In this document: positions 9,999-18,839 of the stretch, one piece after another
Layout: every line of letters starts with the position of its first letter
How positions within the stretch are numbered: position 1 is the stretch's first letter
Origin: Ophiosphaerella korrae
Lineage: Eukaryota > Ascomycota > Dothideomycetes > Pleosporales > Phaeosphaeriaceae
Assembly (NCBI GenBank): GCA_028456385.1
Contig: JALNQF010000630.1
Location: 1 to 18,839 of the forward strand
Length of the DNA stretch: 18,839 bases
Direction of reading: 5' to 3'
Translations under genes and position numbers: made by a program
Notes under the pieces: generated by a model
The model's database searches: none
What the model was told of the DNA's origin: nothing
The model's input: the letters and a program-made list of their open reading frames with translations, nothing else

Positions 9999-10109
9999 TA
10001 CTTTAACTATAGCAAGAAAAGCTACTACGCGAAAGACTACTAATTATAAAAGAAAAAGGATATAGTATATTATAAATATAGGAAACTAAGACACTTTATA
10101 AAAGACTAT
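9999..10109 (+). other. Two Gag CCHC zinc knuckles of B with nearly every ligand turned to Tyr
   Basis: Knuckle 1 (9999-10040) reads YFNYSKKSYYAKDY: the spacing is exactly C-X2-C-X4-H-X4-C, but all three Cys and the His are Tyr (TGC/TGT to TAC/TAT, CAC to TAC). Knuckle 2 (10068-10109) reads YYKYRKLRHFIKDY with the His still CAC. RIP of CA on either strand produces exactly these changes. Such knuckles bind the element RNA for packaging. Confidence 0.85.
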
Positions 10110-11300
10110 AGAAGTAAAAACCTAAAAAAAGAGACTTAGTTAAAAATAACTAAGAAGAAGAAAGAAGTACTATAAGTATAGGCTAAACCTTAAGAGAAAG
10201 TAGCTAAGAGTAAAGAAGTATAATATATAATACTCTACTAGACTTTTTATTATAATAACAACTACTATATATATCTTTCTAGTAAATAGAAAGTAGTATA
10301 GTTCCTATAGAAATAGAAATAGAGATATAGAGTAGCTATAATAAAAGAGAGAATAAAAGCTTAGCTAAAAGAAATAGTATAAGTAATAGACCTACTAATA
10401 AAAGACTTAGAAGAGGAAGAGCCTCTAGTACTATTAATCTAAGCTAAAAGACTAGTACTAGATAAAGAGACTACTACAACTACCTCTAAAAAACTACAAA
10501 GAAATAAGAAATAAGTTAGTATAAAAGGTATAGAGTACACCTAGCTAATAATATATAGTTACAATAGCTATATAATAATAGATATAGAGGAATAGAATAA
10601 AGAATAGAAATTTATTTAAATATACTTAATAGTTATAAGTATAGAGGAGGCGTATAAAGACTAGAAAGAACGTAATCCTAAAGAAATAAAGTTTATACTA
10701 TTTTAAGAATAGATAAAGTAATATATAGTTATAGTAAGAAGAATACTTATATAAAAAGAATAGTAATACCTTATAAGAAAGACGTAATAGATTAATAAAG
10801 CCTATATACTAAGAGTACTAGTAGTATACTATATCTTAATAATAGAAATACCTAGAAAAGATAAATACTAGGAAGGGGATAATAAGATAATAGACTTAGA
10901 ATATCTAGTATATTTTAAAGTATTATAGATATTATACTTAGACAAGAACTATATTATATATAGAAACCCTAAAGTAAATAATAATATATAGCCTATAAAG
11001 AGAAGAGGCTATAATTATATAAGAGTAATTATAGTAGAAGATATCTAAGAATAGAAAATAATCTTAGAAGATAGATACTTAGTAGTAAGGCTAAGATTAA
11101 AATTAATAAAGAAATACGTTTAAAGAAGACTATAGTATAAGTGTATAAATAATAAATATCTAAAATATAAAATATATAAACTTAAAATAGGGCTATAGCC
11201 TTAGAAAGATAGATAGTTTAATAAATTACTAAAGTAAGAAAAGCTAAAAGGTATAAGAGGCCTATATATTACAAAAACAGGTATATACTAAGGAAAGAAA
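10110..11300 (+). other. Unassigned segment of about 400 codons between zinc knuckles and protease in B
   Basis: The frame stays in register with Gag and protease and is kept at nearly the same length in A (about 7388-6186) and C. It has a Lys-rich start (KITKKKKEV), an acidic stretch (IKDLEEEEPLVLL near 10400), and a Cys-retaining stretch around 11130-11190 (YKCINNKYLKYKIYKLK) followed by several TAG/TAA codons likely to have been Trp. I recognise no domain. It may be an enlarged Gag tail or spacer. Confidence 0.55.
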
Positions 11301-11390
11301 GTATAACTTATAATTAATAGTAGAGCTATAAGGAACTTTATATTAAAGAAGTTTATAGAAATATAAAGAATAAAGTATACTACAAAGAAA
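11301..11390 (+). other. Aspartic protease active-site region of B
   Basis: The frame reads LIINSRAIRNFILKKF, with NSRA at 11316-11327. Ty3/gypsy proteases have D-[ST]-G-A here. GAT-to-AAT and GGA-to-AGA, each preceded by T, are RIP changes on the opposite strand. The catalytic Asp is therefore lost. The protease normally cleaves the Gag-Pol polyprotein. Confidence 0.75.
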
Positions 11391-11869
11391 TACCTTTAAT
11401 AACTAAGTATAATTAAAGGAAAACTATTCTAAGAACCTATATAGTTTAAGATAGTACCTTTAATATTAAGGTTAGAAAGACTAGAAATTAAGAATATAGT
11501 TATAGATATAACAACAATTAATAATAAATAAGATATTATACTAGGTATACTATAGTTATAGATAACTAACCTAAGAATTAATTAGAGAACTAAATAAATT
11601 AGCTATAGTAAAATAAATATACTAAAAGCTAATATAAGTATACATAAAAGAGAATTCCTAGAGGAATATAAGAAATAGGAAAAATAACTTATAGAGCTAG
11701 AAGACTACCTTCTAGAATATTAACTATAAGACTTAGTAATAGAACTAGAAGAAAGTAAAAATATAAGATAGAGCCTAGTCTATAGAAAAATAGAAGAAAA
11801 ATCTAAAATTAAGTAAATATTTATCTAAAACGTAATAAAGAAAGGATAGATAAGAGAGTCTAAATCCTT

Positions 11870-12600
11870 AGTAGCGTATAGACTAATATTTATAGATAAA
11901 AAAGGGATAAGTAATAAAAGGCCCTATATAGATTTTAAGAAAACTAATATAATTACTAATAAAAACTAATACCTACTACTATAAATAGATAAAATACAAG
12001 ATAGATTATAAAGAGTAAAAATCTTTACAAAACTAGATATCTAAAATACTTACTATTAAATTAGAATTAAAGAAGGCGATAAATAGAAAATAGCGTTTAG
12101 AATATAGTATAGACTATATAAATATTTAGTTATACTATTTAGCTTAATAAACGTACTAGTAGTATTCTAAGAAAAGATTAATATAGTACTAAGAGAGTAC
12201 TTAGATATATTTATATTTATATATTTAGATAATATCTTTATATTCTTAGAAATAGAAGAAGAACACGTATAACACGTATATAAAGTACTAGAGAAACTAG
12301 TAGAGAATAAACTATTTCTTAAAATAAGAAAGTATAAGTTCTATATAAAGAAAATAGATTTCCTTAGATTTATTATTAAACTAGGAAAAATTAAGATTAA
12401 TCTAGAAAAGATTAGGTTAATTAATAAATAGCTAACACTAAGAAACTTAAAAGAGGTATAGTAATTTTATAGACTAGCTAACTTTTATAGAAAGTTAATA
12501 ATAAGATAGTCTAAAGATATAGAGCTAATAATAAAACTTATAAAGAAAGATACGCTATTTAAATAAATAGAAGAATGCGATAAGGTATTTAATAAGATTA
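11870..12600 (+). other. Reverse transcriptase domain of B (broken)
   Basis: The frame reads YRLIFIDKKGISNKRPYIDF, then FTKLDI*NTYY*IRIKEGD (about 12024-12080), YKYLVILFSLINVLVVF and FIYLDNIFIF with YLDN at 12222-12233. These match the gypsy RT blocks up to the catalytic YLDD. The second Asp is Asn through GATGAT-to-GATAAT. Stops replace Gln and probably Arg/Trp-adjacent sites. It would be inactive even if read through. Confidence 0.85.
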
Positions 12601-13035
12601 AAAGAAAGTTTATAGAAAATCTAGTTATTAGAATATATAACCTAGACTTACTAGCGATAGTAAAAATAGATATATCTAACTTAGTATATAGAATAGTATT
12701 AATACAAGAAGACCTAGAAACTAATAAAGAATACTTAGTTAAGTACTTCTTAAAGAAGATAAAAATAGTAGAACTTAACTACCTAATCTATAATAAAGAA
12801 ATACTAGTAATCTACAAAGTATTTAAATAGTAGAGAGTATACTTACAAAGAGTAAAGTATTAGATAAAGGTCTATATAGACTATAAGAATCTTATAAGAT
12901 TTATAATAAATAAAGAACTATTATAATAATATATAAGATAGTAGGAATTCCTATTAATATTTAATATAGAAATTATATATATAAAAGGGAAAGATAATTA
13001 ATTTATAGACGCCTTTAGTAGAAGACTAGACTTAC
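12601..13035 (+). other. RNase H domain of B (broken)
   Basis: The frame contains VKIDISNLVYRIVLIQE, with the first catalytic Asp at 12669-12671. It continues with VKYFLKKIKIVELNYLIYNK and DYKNLIRFIINK, and ends with KGKDN and FIDAFSRRL, typical of the RNase H to integrase transition in Ty3/gypsy elements (the D-A-L-S-R block). It degrades the RNA of the RNA:DNA hybrid during reverse transcription. Confidence 0.75.
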
Positions 13036-13289
13036 AAGAAGAAGTAAGCACTACTAGTATAGTTTTAGTTAAGAACGAAGAAGGATATTTAGTCTTAAAC
13101 ATACCTAAGATAGCCGCGATACTTAAAAGAACAAGTAGTAAACTAGATAAATAGATTTAGAAAGTAATACAAAAAGTATTTAAAGAAATAGAAAAACTAG
13201 AAATTTAAGAAAGATTTACCTAAGTATATAGAAGAATATATATTCTAAGTAAGATATAGAGAGAATTTATAAGACAATTCTATAAATTA

Positions 13290-13800
13290 CTAGTATATAG
13301 TTACTAAGGAATTAAAAAAATATTAGATAGACTACTACAAGACTATTATATTCTAAAAGTAAAGTAACTAATAATAGAAGTACTATAAGATTATATAGAA
13401 TACTATAAAAATAAGTATAATAGATACGTACTATATAGAATATTATAACTAGTAGAAGTACTAGAATAACTATAAAGAGTTATTATAATAGACTTTATTA
13501 TAAAACTACTTAAGTCTAGAGACCTAATATTAGGAGTTAAGTATAATAGAATTATAATAATAGTAGATAAACTTATAAAGTATATATACTTTTAACTATA
13601 TAAAGAGAAAAGTAGAATAGAAGTTACTATATACTAAGTTCTAGGAACTATAATTAGTTAATATAGACTACTAGATAAGATTATTATAGATAGAGATATA
13701 CGATTTATATTAAAACTATAGAGAATAATAATAGTACGATTAGAAATATAATACGTAATGTCTATAGTATATTAACTATAAATAGATAGATAATTAGAAT
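13290..13800 (+). other. Integrase zinc-binding and catalytic core of B
   Basis: The HHCC part is seen as VYSY*GIKKILDRLL (both His now Tyr) followed by DYIEYYKNK (both Cys now Tyr). The catalytic core keeps Asp 13491-13493 (IIDFIIKL), Asp 13689-13691 (KIIIDRDIRF) and Glu 13797-13799 (after Y*L*IDR*L, the RIP form of the YHPQTDGQ block). The second Asp and the Glu are 35 residues apart, the D,D(35)E spacing of retroviral-type integrases. The DDE residues survive although the frame is broken by stops. Confidence 0.82.
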
Positions 13801-14159
13801 AATACTTAAGATACTACTTTAACTACAACTAGAATAATTAGGTATAGTTACTACCTATAGTATAGTTAGTATATAATAGCGTAAAGAATATAGTAATAAA
13901 AGTATTACTCTTCTTTATAAACTATAGATTTAAGCCTAACGTATATTAGATACTAAGAAACTAAATATCTTAGTCTCTAAGAAGAGAAAACTTCGCTAAT
14001 AGACTTAAAGATATATATAATTAACTAAGATAGGACGTAGAATTCCTATAGGATTGTATAGCTAAGTACTATAACAAGAAATATAAAGAAGGACCCTAAT
14101 TTAGAGAGAGAGAAAAAGTATAGTTAGTACGTAAAAATATTAAGAGTAAACGCCTAAGT

Positions 14160-14510
14160 TTAAAATTAGACTACGTTAAAATAGGACTATACAAAGTTAA
14201 GAAAGAAATTACACTAGTTATATTTAAGTTAAAGCTACTAAATAAGATAAAGATATACTTAACGTTCTATATAGCTCTACTAGAACAAGCACTATAGAAC
14301 GTAGAACTACTAGTATATAAAGTAGATACGTATAGAGAATAAGAAGAATAAGAAGTTAAGAAAATCTTATAATACTAGTTCTATAATAGAAGAAATTACT
14401 ACTTAGTAGAATAGATAAGTATAAATAAAAAAGGACAACTATAAAAAGAAATATAAGAACTAGAGGATAATCTTAATTACTTTAAGAAATTAGAGGAGTT
14501 CTAAAATTAA
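14160..14510 (+). other. GPY/F-like module and chromodomain of B
   Basis: The module at about 14169-14290 reads LDYVKIGLYKVKKEITLVI, then YIALLEQAL, matching the GPY/F region of gypsy integrases. The chromodomain begins at 14352 with EVKKIL, then NYYLVE* (aromatic cage Trp lost to TAG, 14412-14414), L*KEI*ELEDNL and FKKLEEF. In chromoviruses it directs insertion into heterochromatin, consistent with insertion of these elements into one another. Confidence 0.82.
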
Positions 14511-14820
14511 AACCCTCTAGAACGCCTAGTAGCAAACTAAGAGAACTAATATTACTAACAATAGATAGAGAGATAATAAGAATACTTAGTATAAGACCTA
14601 CTATAGTAATATTAAACGCCTTATCTAAGTCTAGCTTAGCTTCTAGAGCTACTAACTACTTAGCTAATTTCTTATTATTTAAAGCCTTTATTTTATAAAG
14701 ATAAGAGAGATAAGCTTAATTCTTTACTAGCTTACTCTACGTAAGCTCTTAGATACGCTTATGCTTAGCTTTAGCTTCTATAATTTAAGATAGTAATTTC
14801 TTTTAAGTCTAGTTAATAGC
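14473..14820 (-). pseudogene. Candidate antisense ORF relic, copy in B
   Basis: This is a minus-strand frame of 116 codons overlapping the end of the pol frame tail to tail. It reads KIKALNNKKLAK*, ALEAKLDLDKAFNI, GVLEGFNFRTPLIS and ends with AAT TAA, the same end as in D. Stops are TAA/TAG at probable Gln/Trp sites. It has the same length and frame as the D copy (585-932). Upstream, toward the LTR, the same strand holds a short AT-biased open stretch in another frame that I do not regard as a gene. The rest of 14821-15170 shows nothing recognisable. Confidence 0.36.
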
Positions 14821-15170
14821 TTCTCCTATTATTATTAAGCCTAGATATAAGAATAAGTATAATAAACCTATACTTAGAAAGAGAAACACTAAATATATTA
14901 TAAGAACTACGTATATTTATATAAATATACGCCTTATAAGCTCTACTATTATTTATAGAAATAATATAAGAAAAGAACTTAGGGTTTAACTTAAGAGAAG
15001 TATAATAAAAATAAGGAAATATTTTAATACTATTACGTAACACGTAATTAGTAAGGAGGTAGTAATAACGTATAAACAAAATAGGTATAAGAGAGGATAA
15101 AGAACTTTATATTAATAAAGAAACTAAACTAATAACTTTAGCCCTAGGATAGGAAAACTAGGACCTACTT

Positions 15171-15184
15171 AAAAGAGGAGATAG
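15171..15184 (+). other. Polypurine tract of element B
   Basis: AAAAGAGGAGATAG immediately precedes the TGTTATAGG start of the LTR at 15185. This shows that the LTR that follows is the 3' LTR of B, although it also serves as the 5' LTR of C. Confidence 0.8.
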
Positions 15185-15612
15185 TGTTATAGGTATAATA
15201 GAGGAAATTAAGATAGAACTAATTAGTCTTAATCTAGGCGCTAATAAAGTATAGGACAAGTAGAGTAATAACTTTAATTAGGAGACTATATATAACTAAG
15301 ATACCTAGGCTAATCTATAATCTATAGACTCTTAGCAACTATAGATTATAGATTAAAATAATCTATAATCTACTAAGTTTTAGTAACTATAGATTATAGA
15401 TTATAATAAGTATATAGTTAGTAGAATATATATTATTAGGATAGTATTAGTAATTTAATCCTTTAACTATAGAACGCTAGTACAAGATAGTTGTAAAATA
15501 TCTTCTACTATTTATAGTTATTATAGATCTTAATATAAGCTTTTATTATTACCTCTTAATCTACTAACTCCTAATATAAGTACTTATAGTTAATAATAGG
15601 TAGCCTATAACA
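15185..15612 (+). repeat. Shared LTR: 3' LTR of B and 5' LTR of C (428 bp)
   Basis: It is intact with inverted ends TGTTATAG...CTATAACA. A polypurine tract lies on its left and the Gag leader on its right, with no host DNA or target duplication on either side. It has the same length as the 5' LTR of B after element A is removed. It contains the two palindromic U3 repeats (15311-15355, about 15359-15403) and TATATA at 15411-15416. The 3' half resembles the A LTR; most of the U3 does not. Confidence 0.93.
15311..15403. repeat. Two tandem palindromic repeats in the U3 of the shared LTR
   Basis: TAATCTATAATCTATAG (15311-15327), an 11-base spacer and CTATAGATTATAGATTA (15339-15355) form the first copy. 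The second runs from about 15359 to 15403. They correspond to 1683-1775 and, inverted, to 3-94. Confidence 0.75.
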
Positions 15613-18600
15613 CCTTACTAATTTAGTTATTATAAGAAGTAAAGCGTAAGTAACGTATAGTCTAGCTAATATAATAGTAAAAAGTTTAACTAAATAATTA
15701 GGTGAAGCCCCTAAAAGTAGTCTAGAATTAGATAGTACTATATAGGAATCAATTAAAGGTCGTCTTAACTAGCTAATTAACAACAAAGAAGATATAAAGA
15801 TAGTAATTAATACCTTAGAAATATAGAACAAAGAACTATAAGATTATATAAAATAAAACAAGGTATAAATTAAAGCTATTATCTAAAGATAAAACTAGAT
15901 AGAACTAATTACCTAAAGATTAGAAATAAGTGCAATAAAGAAACTACCTAAGATACCTATACTTAAGAAGTTTAATAGAGAAAGAGAGAAACTAAGACCT
16001 TTTATTATATTAGTATAACTCTAGATAGATATATAAGTACTATACTTTAATATAGAAGAAAAGAAGGTAATATATATTAGATTATACCTTAAAGAAGACG
16101 TAATAAGATAGTATAAACCTTACTAGACTAATTATATAACGCATTTACTAATAACCTAGAAGGATAAAACTAGAGCTATTTTTAGAAGTTACAAGTACTT
16201 TACTAAACAAATAAGAGTAGTATTTAGAGATATAGATATTACCTAATAAGCTAAAGAATAGCTAGAGAAGCTTATATAAAGTTAGAGTATTCCTAAGTAT
16301 ATATTATAATTTAAATAATTATTACAAAATATAGAATAGAATAAGTTAGCCCTAATATTACAATTTAAATAAGGACTTAACTCTAAAATTAGATACAAGA
16401 TAATATATATAGAGAAACTAAGGACACTAGAAGCTCTAAAGTAATAAGTAATATAGATTAATAATAATCTTTAAGAATAGAGAAAAAATAAATATAGAGG
16501 TTATACCTAGAATTATAACAAGAGAGACCTAATAGTCTTTAACACTAATAAAGATAAAAAGAAAAAAAAGAATAAAGACTTTATATACTTTAACTATAGT
16601 AAAAAAGGCTACTATATAAAAGACTACTAATTATAAAAGAAGAAAGATATAGTATATTATAAATATAGAAAACTAGGACACTTTATAAAAGACTATAGAA
16701 GTAAGGACCTAAAAAAAGAGACTTAGTTAAAAATAACTAAGAAGAAGAAAGAAGCACTATAAGTATAGGCTAAACCTTAAGAGAAGGTAGCTAGGAGTAA
16801 AGAAGTATAATACGTAATTCTCTACTAGACCTTTTATTATAACAACAACTACTATATATATCTTTTTAGTAAATAGAGAGTAGTATAGTTCCTATAAAAA
16901 TAGAAATAAAGATATAGAGTAGCTATAATAAAAGAGAGAATAAAAGCTTAGCTAAAAGAAATAGTATAAGTAATAGACCTACTAATAGAAGACTTAGAAG
17001 AGGAAGAGCCTCTAGTACTATTAATCTAGGCTAAAGGACTAGCACTAGATAAAAAAACTACTATAACTACCTCTAAAAGACTATAAAGAAATAAGAGACA
17101 AGTTAGTATAAAAGGTATAGAGTACGCCTAGCTAATAATATATAGTTACAATAGCTATATAATAATAGATATAGAGGAATAGAATAAAGAATAGAAATTT
17201 GTTTAAATATACTTAATAGTTATAAGTATAGAGAAAGTGTATAAAGACTAGAAAGAACGCAATCCTAAGAAAACAAAGTTTATACTATTTTAAGAATAGA
17301 TAAAGTAATATATAGTTATAGTAAAGAGAATACCTATATAAAAAGAGTAGTAATACCTTATAAGAAAAACGCGATAGATTAATAAAGCCTATATACTAAG
17401 AGTACTAGTAGTATACTATATCCTAATAATAGAAATACTTAGAAAAGATAAATACTAAGAAGGAGATAATAAGATAATAAACCTAGAATATCTAGTATAT
17501 TTTAAAGTATTATAGATATTATACTTAGATAAGAACTATATTATATATAGAAACCCTAAAGTAAACAACAACGTATAGCCTATAAAGAGAAAAGGCTATA
17601 ATTATACAAGAGTAATTATAGTAGAAGATATCTAAGGATAGAAAATAATCCTAGAAGATAGATACTTAGTAGTAAGGCTAAGATTAAAATTAATAAAGAA
17701 ATACGTCTAAAAAAGACTATAGTATAAGTGTATAAATAATAAATATCTAAAACACAAAACATATAAACTTAAAATAGGGCTATAGCCCTAGAAAGATAGA
17801 TAGTTTAATAAATTACTAAAGTAAAAAAAGCTAGAAGGTATAAGAGGCTTATATATTACAAAAATAGGTATATACTAAAGAAAGAAGGTATAACTTATAA
17901 TTAATAGTAGAGCTATAAAGAACTTTATATTAAAGAAGTTTATAGAAATACAAGGAATAAAGTATACTATAAAAAAATACTCTTAATAACTAAGTATAAT
18001 TAAAAGAAAACTATTCTAAGAACTTATATAGTTTAAGATAGCACCTTTAATATTAAGGTTAGAAAGACTAGAAATTAAAAACATAGTTATAGATATAACA
18101 ACAATTAATAACAAATAAGATATTATACTAGGTATACTATAGTTATAGATAACTAACCTAAGAATTAATTAGAGAACTAGATAAATTAGCTATAGTAAAA
18201 CAAATATACTAAAAGCTAATATAAGTATATATAAAGGAGAATTCCTAGAAGAATATAAGAAATAAGAAAAATAACTTATAAAGCTAGAAGACTACCTTCT
18301 AGAATATTAACTATAGGACTTAGTAATAGAACTAGAAGAAAGTAAAAATATAAGATAGAGCCTAGTCTATAGAAAAATAGAAGAAGAATCTAAAATTAAG
18401 TAAATATTTATCTAAAACGTAATAAAGAAAAGATAGATAAGAGAGTCTAAATCTTTAGTAGCGTATAGACTAATATTTATAGACAAAAAGGGGACAAGTA
18501 ATAAAAGGCTTTATATAGATTTTAAGAAAACTAATATAATTACTAATAAAAACTAATACCTACTACTATAAATAGATAGAATATAAGATAGATTATAAAG

Positions 18601-18839
18601 AGTAAAAATCTTTATAAAACTAGATATCTAAAACGCCTACTATTAAATTAGAATTAAAGAAGGCAATAAATAGAAAATAGTATTTAGAATATAGTATAGA
18701 CTATACAAATATTTAGTTATACTATTTAGCTTAACAAACGCACTAGTAGTATTCTAAGAAAGGATTAATATAGTACTAAGAGAGTACTTAGATATATTTA
18801 TATTTGTATATTTAGATAATATCTTTATATTCTTAGAAA
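15613..18839 (+). mobile_element. Element C: second internal region of the tandem, cut by the window end
   Basis: It begins directly after the shared LTR with the conserved leader (CCTTACTAATTTAGTTATTA) and runs in exact register with B (offset 6587) to the end of the window, just past the reverse transcriptase YLDN motif. Differences from B are almost all C/T or G/A transitions. The remaining pol, 3' region and right LTR are outside the window. Confidence 0.9.
15674..18839 (+). pseudogene. Broken gag-pol gene of element C (5' part)
   Basis: It keeps the same frame as in B throughout what is visible. The start is inferred at ATA 15674-15676, the Gag core is at 15965-16444, and the knuckles are at 16586-16627 (YFNYSKKGYYIKDY, all four ligands Tyr) and 16655-16696 (His retained). 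The unassigned segment runs to about 17890, the protease reads NSRA at 17903-17914, and reverse transcriptase runs from about 18457 with YLDN at 18809-18820. Stops match those of B at most positions, with a few private changes. The gene is incomplete because the window ends in the palm domain of reverse transcriptase. Confidence 0.85.

Larger units (their letters stand above)
9087..14520 (+). pseudogene. Broken gag-pol polyprotein gene of element B
   Basis: A single frame (codon starts divisible by three) runs from Gag to the chromodomain with no shift. It passes through KKF at 9378, zinc knuckles at 9999 and 10068, protease at 11316, YLDN at 12222, RNase H Asp at 12669, integrase D/D/E at 13491, 13689 and 13797, and the chromodomain at 14352. 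Only point changes broke it: 16 in-frame stops fall in the 160 codons 9378-9857 alone, all TAA or TAG. The start is inferred at ATA 9087-9089 (RIP form of ATG), followed by VESLTKQ-like sequence also seen in A. The C-terminal end is uncertain. The domain order Gag-PR-RT-RH-IN-chromodomain is that of Ty3/gypsy chromoviruses. A segment of about 400 codons between knuckle and protease has no recognised domain. Confidence 0.88.
1557..18839 (+). mobile_element. B/C tandem of a Ty3/gypsy chromovirus (LTR-internal-LTR-internal), interrupted by element A
   Basis: The order on the plus strand is: 5' LTR (1557-1879 and 8921-9025), internal region B (9026-15184), LTR (15185-15612), internal region C (15613 to the window end). 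Landmarks in B recur in C exactly 6587 bp later: Gag core 9378/15965, zinc knuckle 9999/16586, protease 11316/17903, reverse transcriptase YLDN 12222/18809. This means no net indels over about 3.2 kb. The central LTR has a polypurine tract before it and Gag leader after it, so both internal regions share it. Element A (1880-8915) is inserted inside the first LTR. A third LTR is expected about 2.9 kb past the right edge. All coding capacity is destroyed by RIP. Confidence 0.88.

Noticed and set aside
12024..12300. Alternative genetic code or stop-codon readthrough to keep the polyprotein alive
   Set aside because: TAA/TAG do fall at Gln positions, as in recoded genomes, but Trp positions also become stops, zinc ligands become Tyr and protease Asp becomes Asn. 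Recoding would not rescue these, while RIP explains all of them.
14813..15079. Minus-strand open frame of 88 codons starting at TTG
   Set aside because: The product is mostly Tyr, Ile, Asn, Ser and Lys, as expected from random AT-rich DNA. It has no ATG start at that end, lies in the non-coding 3' region of element B, and the same frame is not the one conserved between copies. I regard it as chance, although its end touches the candidate antisense ORF.
15185..15612. Two independent adjacent insertions (B and C) rather than a tandem sharing one LTR
   Set aside because: Only one LTR is present between the two internal regions, with polypurine tract on one side and leader on the other. There is no second LTR and no target duplication.
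1..18839. AT-rich organellar, Plasmodium-like or AT-rich bacterial origin
   Set aside because: The bias comes from loss of CA/TG specifically, with CG kept. The content is nested chromoviruses with 5-bp target duplications and RIP-type stops, which fits nuclear DNA of a filamentous ascomycete.

Overview
The window is a block of dead, nested LTR retrotransposons from a filamentous ascomycete (Pezizomycotina-type) genome that has undergone repeat-induced point mutation (RIP). The evidence is direct. The sequence is extremely A+T-rich, and CA and TG are almost absent (many 60-base lines have neither), while CT, CC and CG survive. Copies of the same repeat differ almost only by C/T and G/A changes. 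In-frame stops are TAA or TAG, sitting where Gln (CAA/CAG) or Trp (TGG) would be expected. No intact host gene, tRNA or rRNA is visible. The genus cannot be told from the sequence. An AT-rich heterochromatic compartment (isochore, pericentromere or subtelomere) is the likely setting.

Layout, oldest to youngest. (1) Element D (minus strand, 1-1556) is the 3' end of a Ty3/gypsy chromovirus: part of its 3' LTR (1-220), polypurine tract, 3' region and the chromodomain/integrase C-terminus. (2) Element B (plus strand) inserted into D at 1556/1557. It has a 428-bp 5' LTR (1557-1879 plus 8921-9025), an internal region (9026-15184) and a second 428-bp LTR (15185-15612). This second LTR runs directly, without flanking host DNA, into another internal region, C (15613 to the window end). 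B and C are therefore a head-to-tail tandem sharing one LTR, with an exact 6587-bp period and no net length difference over the 3.2 kb of C visible. (3) Element A (minus strand, 1880-8915, 7036 bp, two 443-bp LTRs) inserted into the 5' LTR of B, leaving a 5-bp target duplication (TTCTA / TTTTA). A is less mutated than B or C (its reverse transcriptase still reads YLDD), which fits the latest arrival.

A, B and C each carry one continuous gag-pol frame: Gag core, two CCHC zinc knuckles, a long unassigned segment, aspartic protease and reverse transcriptase, and in A and B also RNase H, integrase and chromodomain. The frame is not shifted but is destroyed by dozens of stops. All are chromodomain-bearing Ty3/gypsy (chromovirus) elements of one family. 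A and B share the R/U5-like half of the LTR but have unrelated U3 regions. Between the chromodomain and the 3' LTR, all three elements with that region (A, B, D) hold an opposite-strand frame of about 112-116 codons whose frame is conserved between copies. It is a candidate antisense gene.
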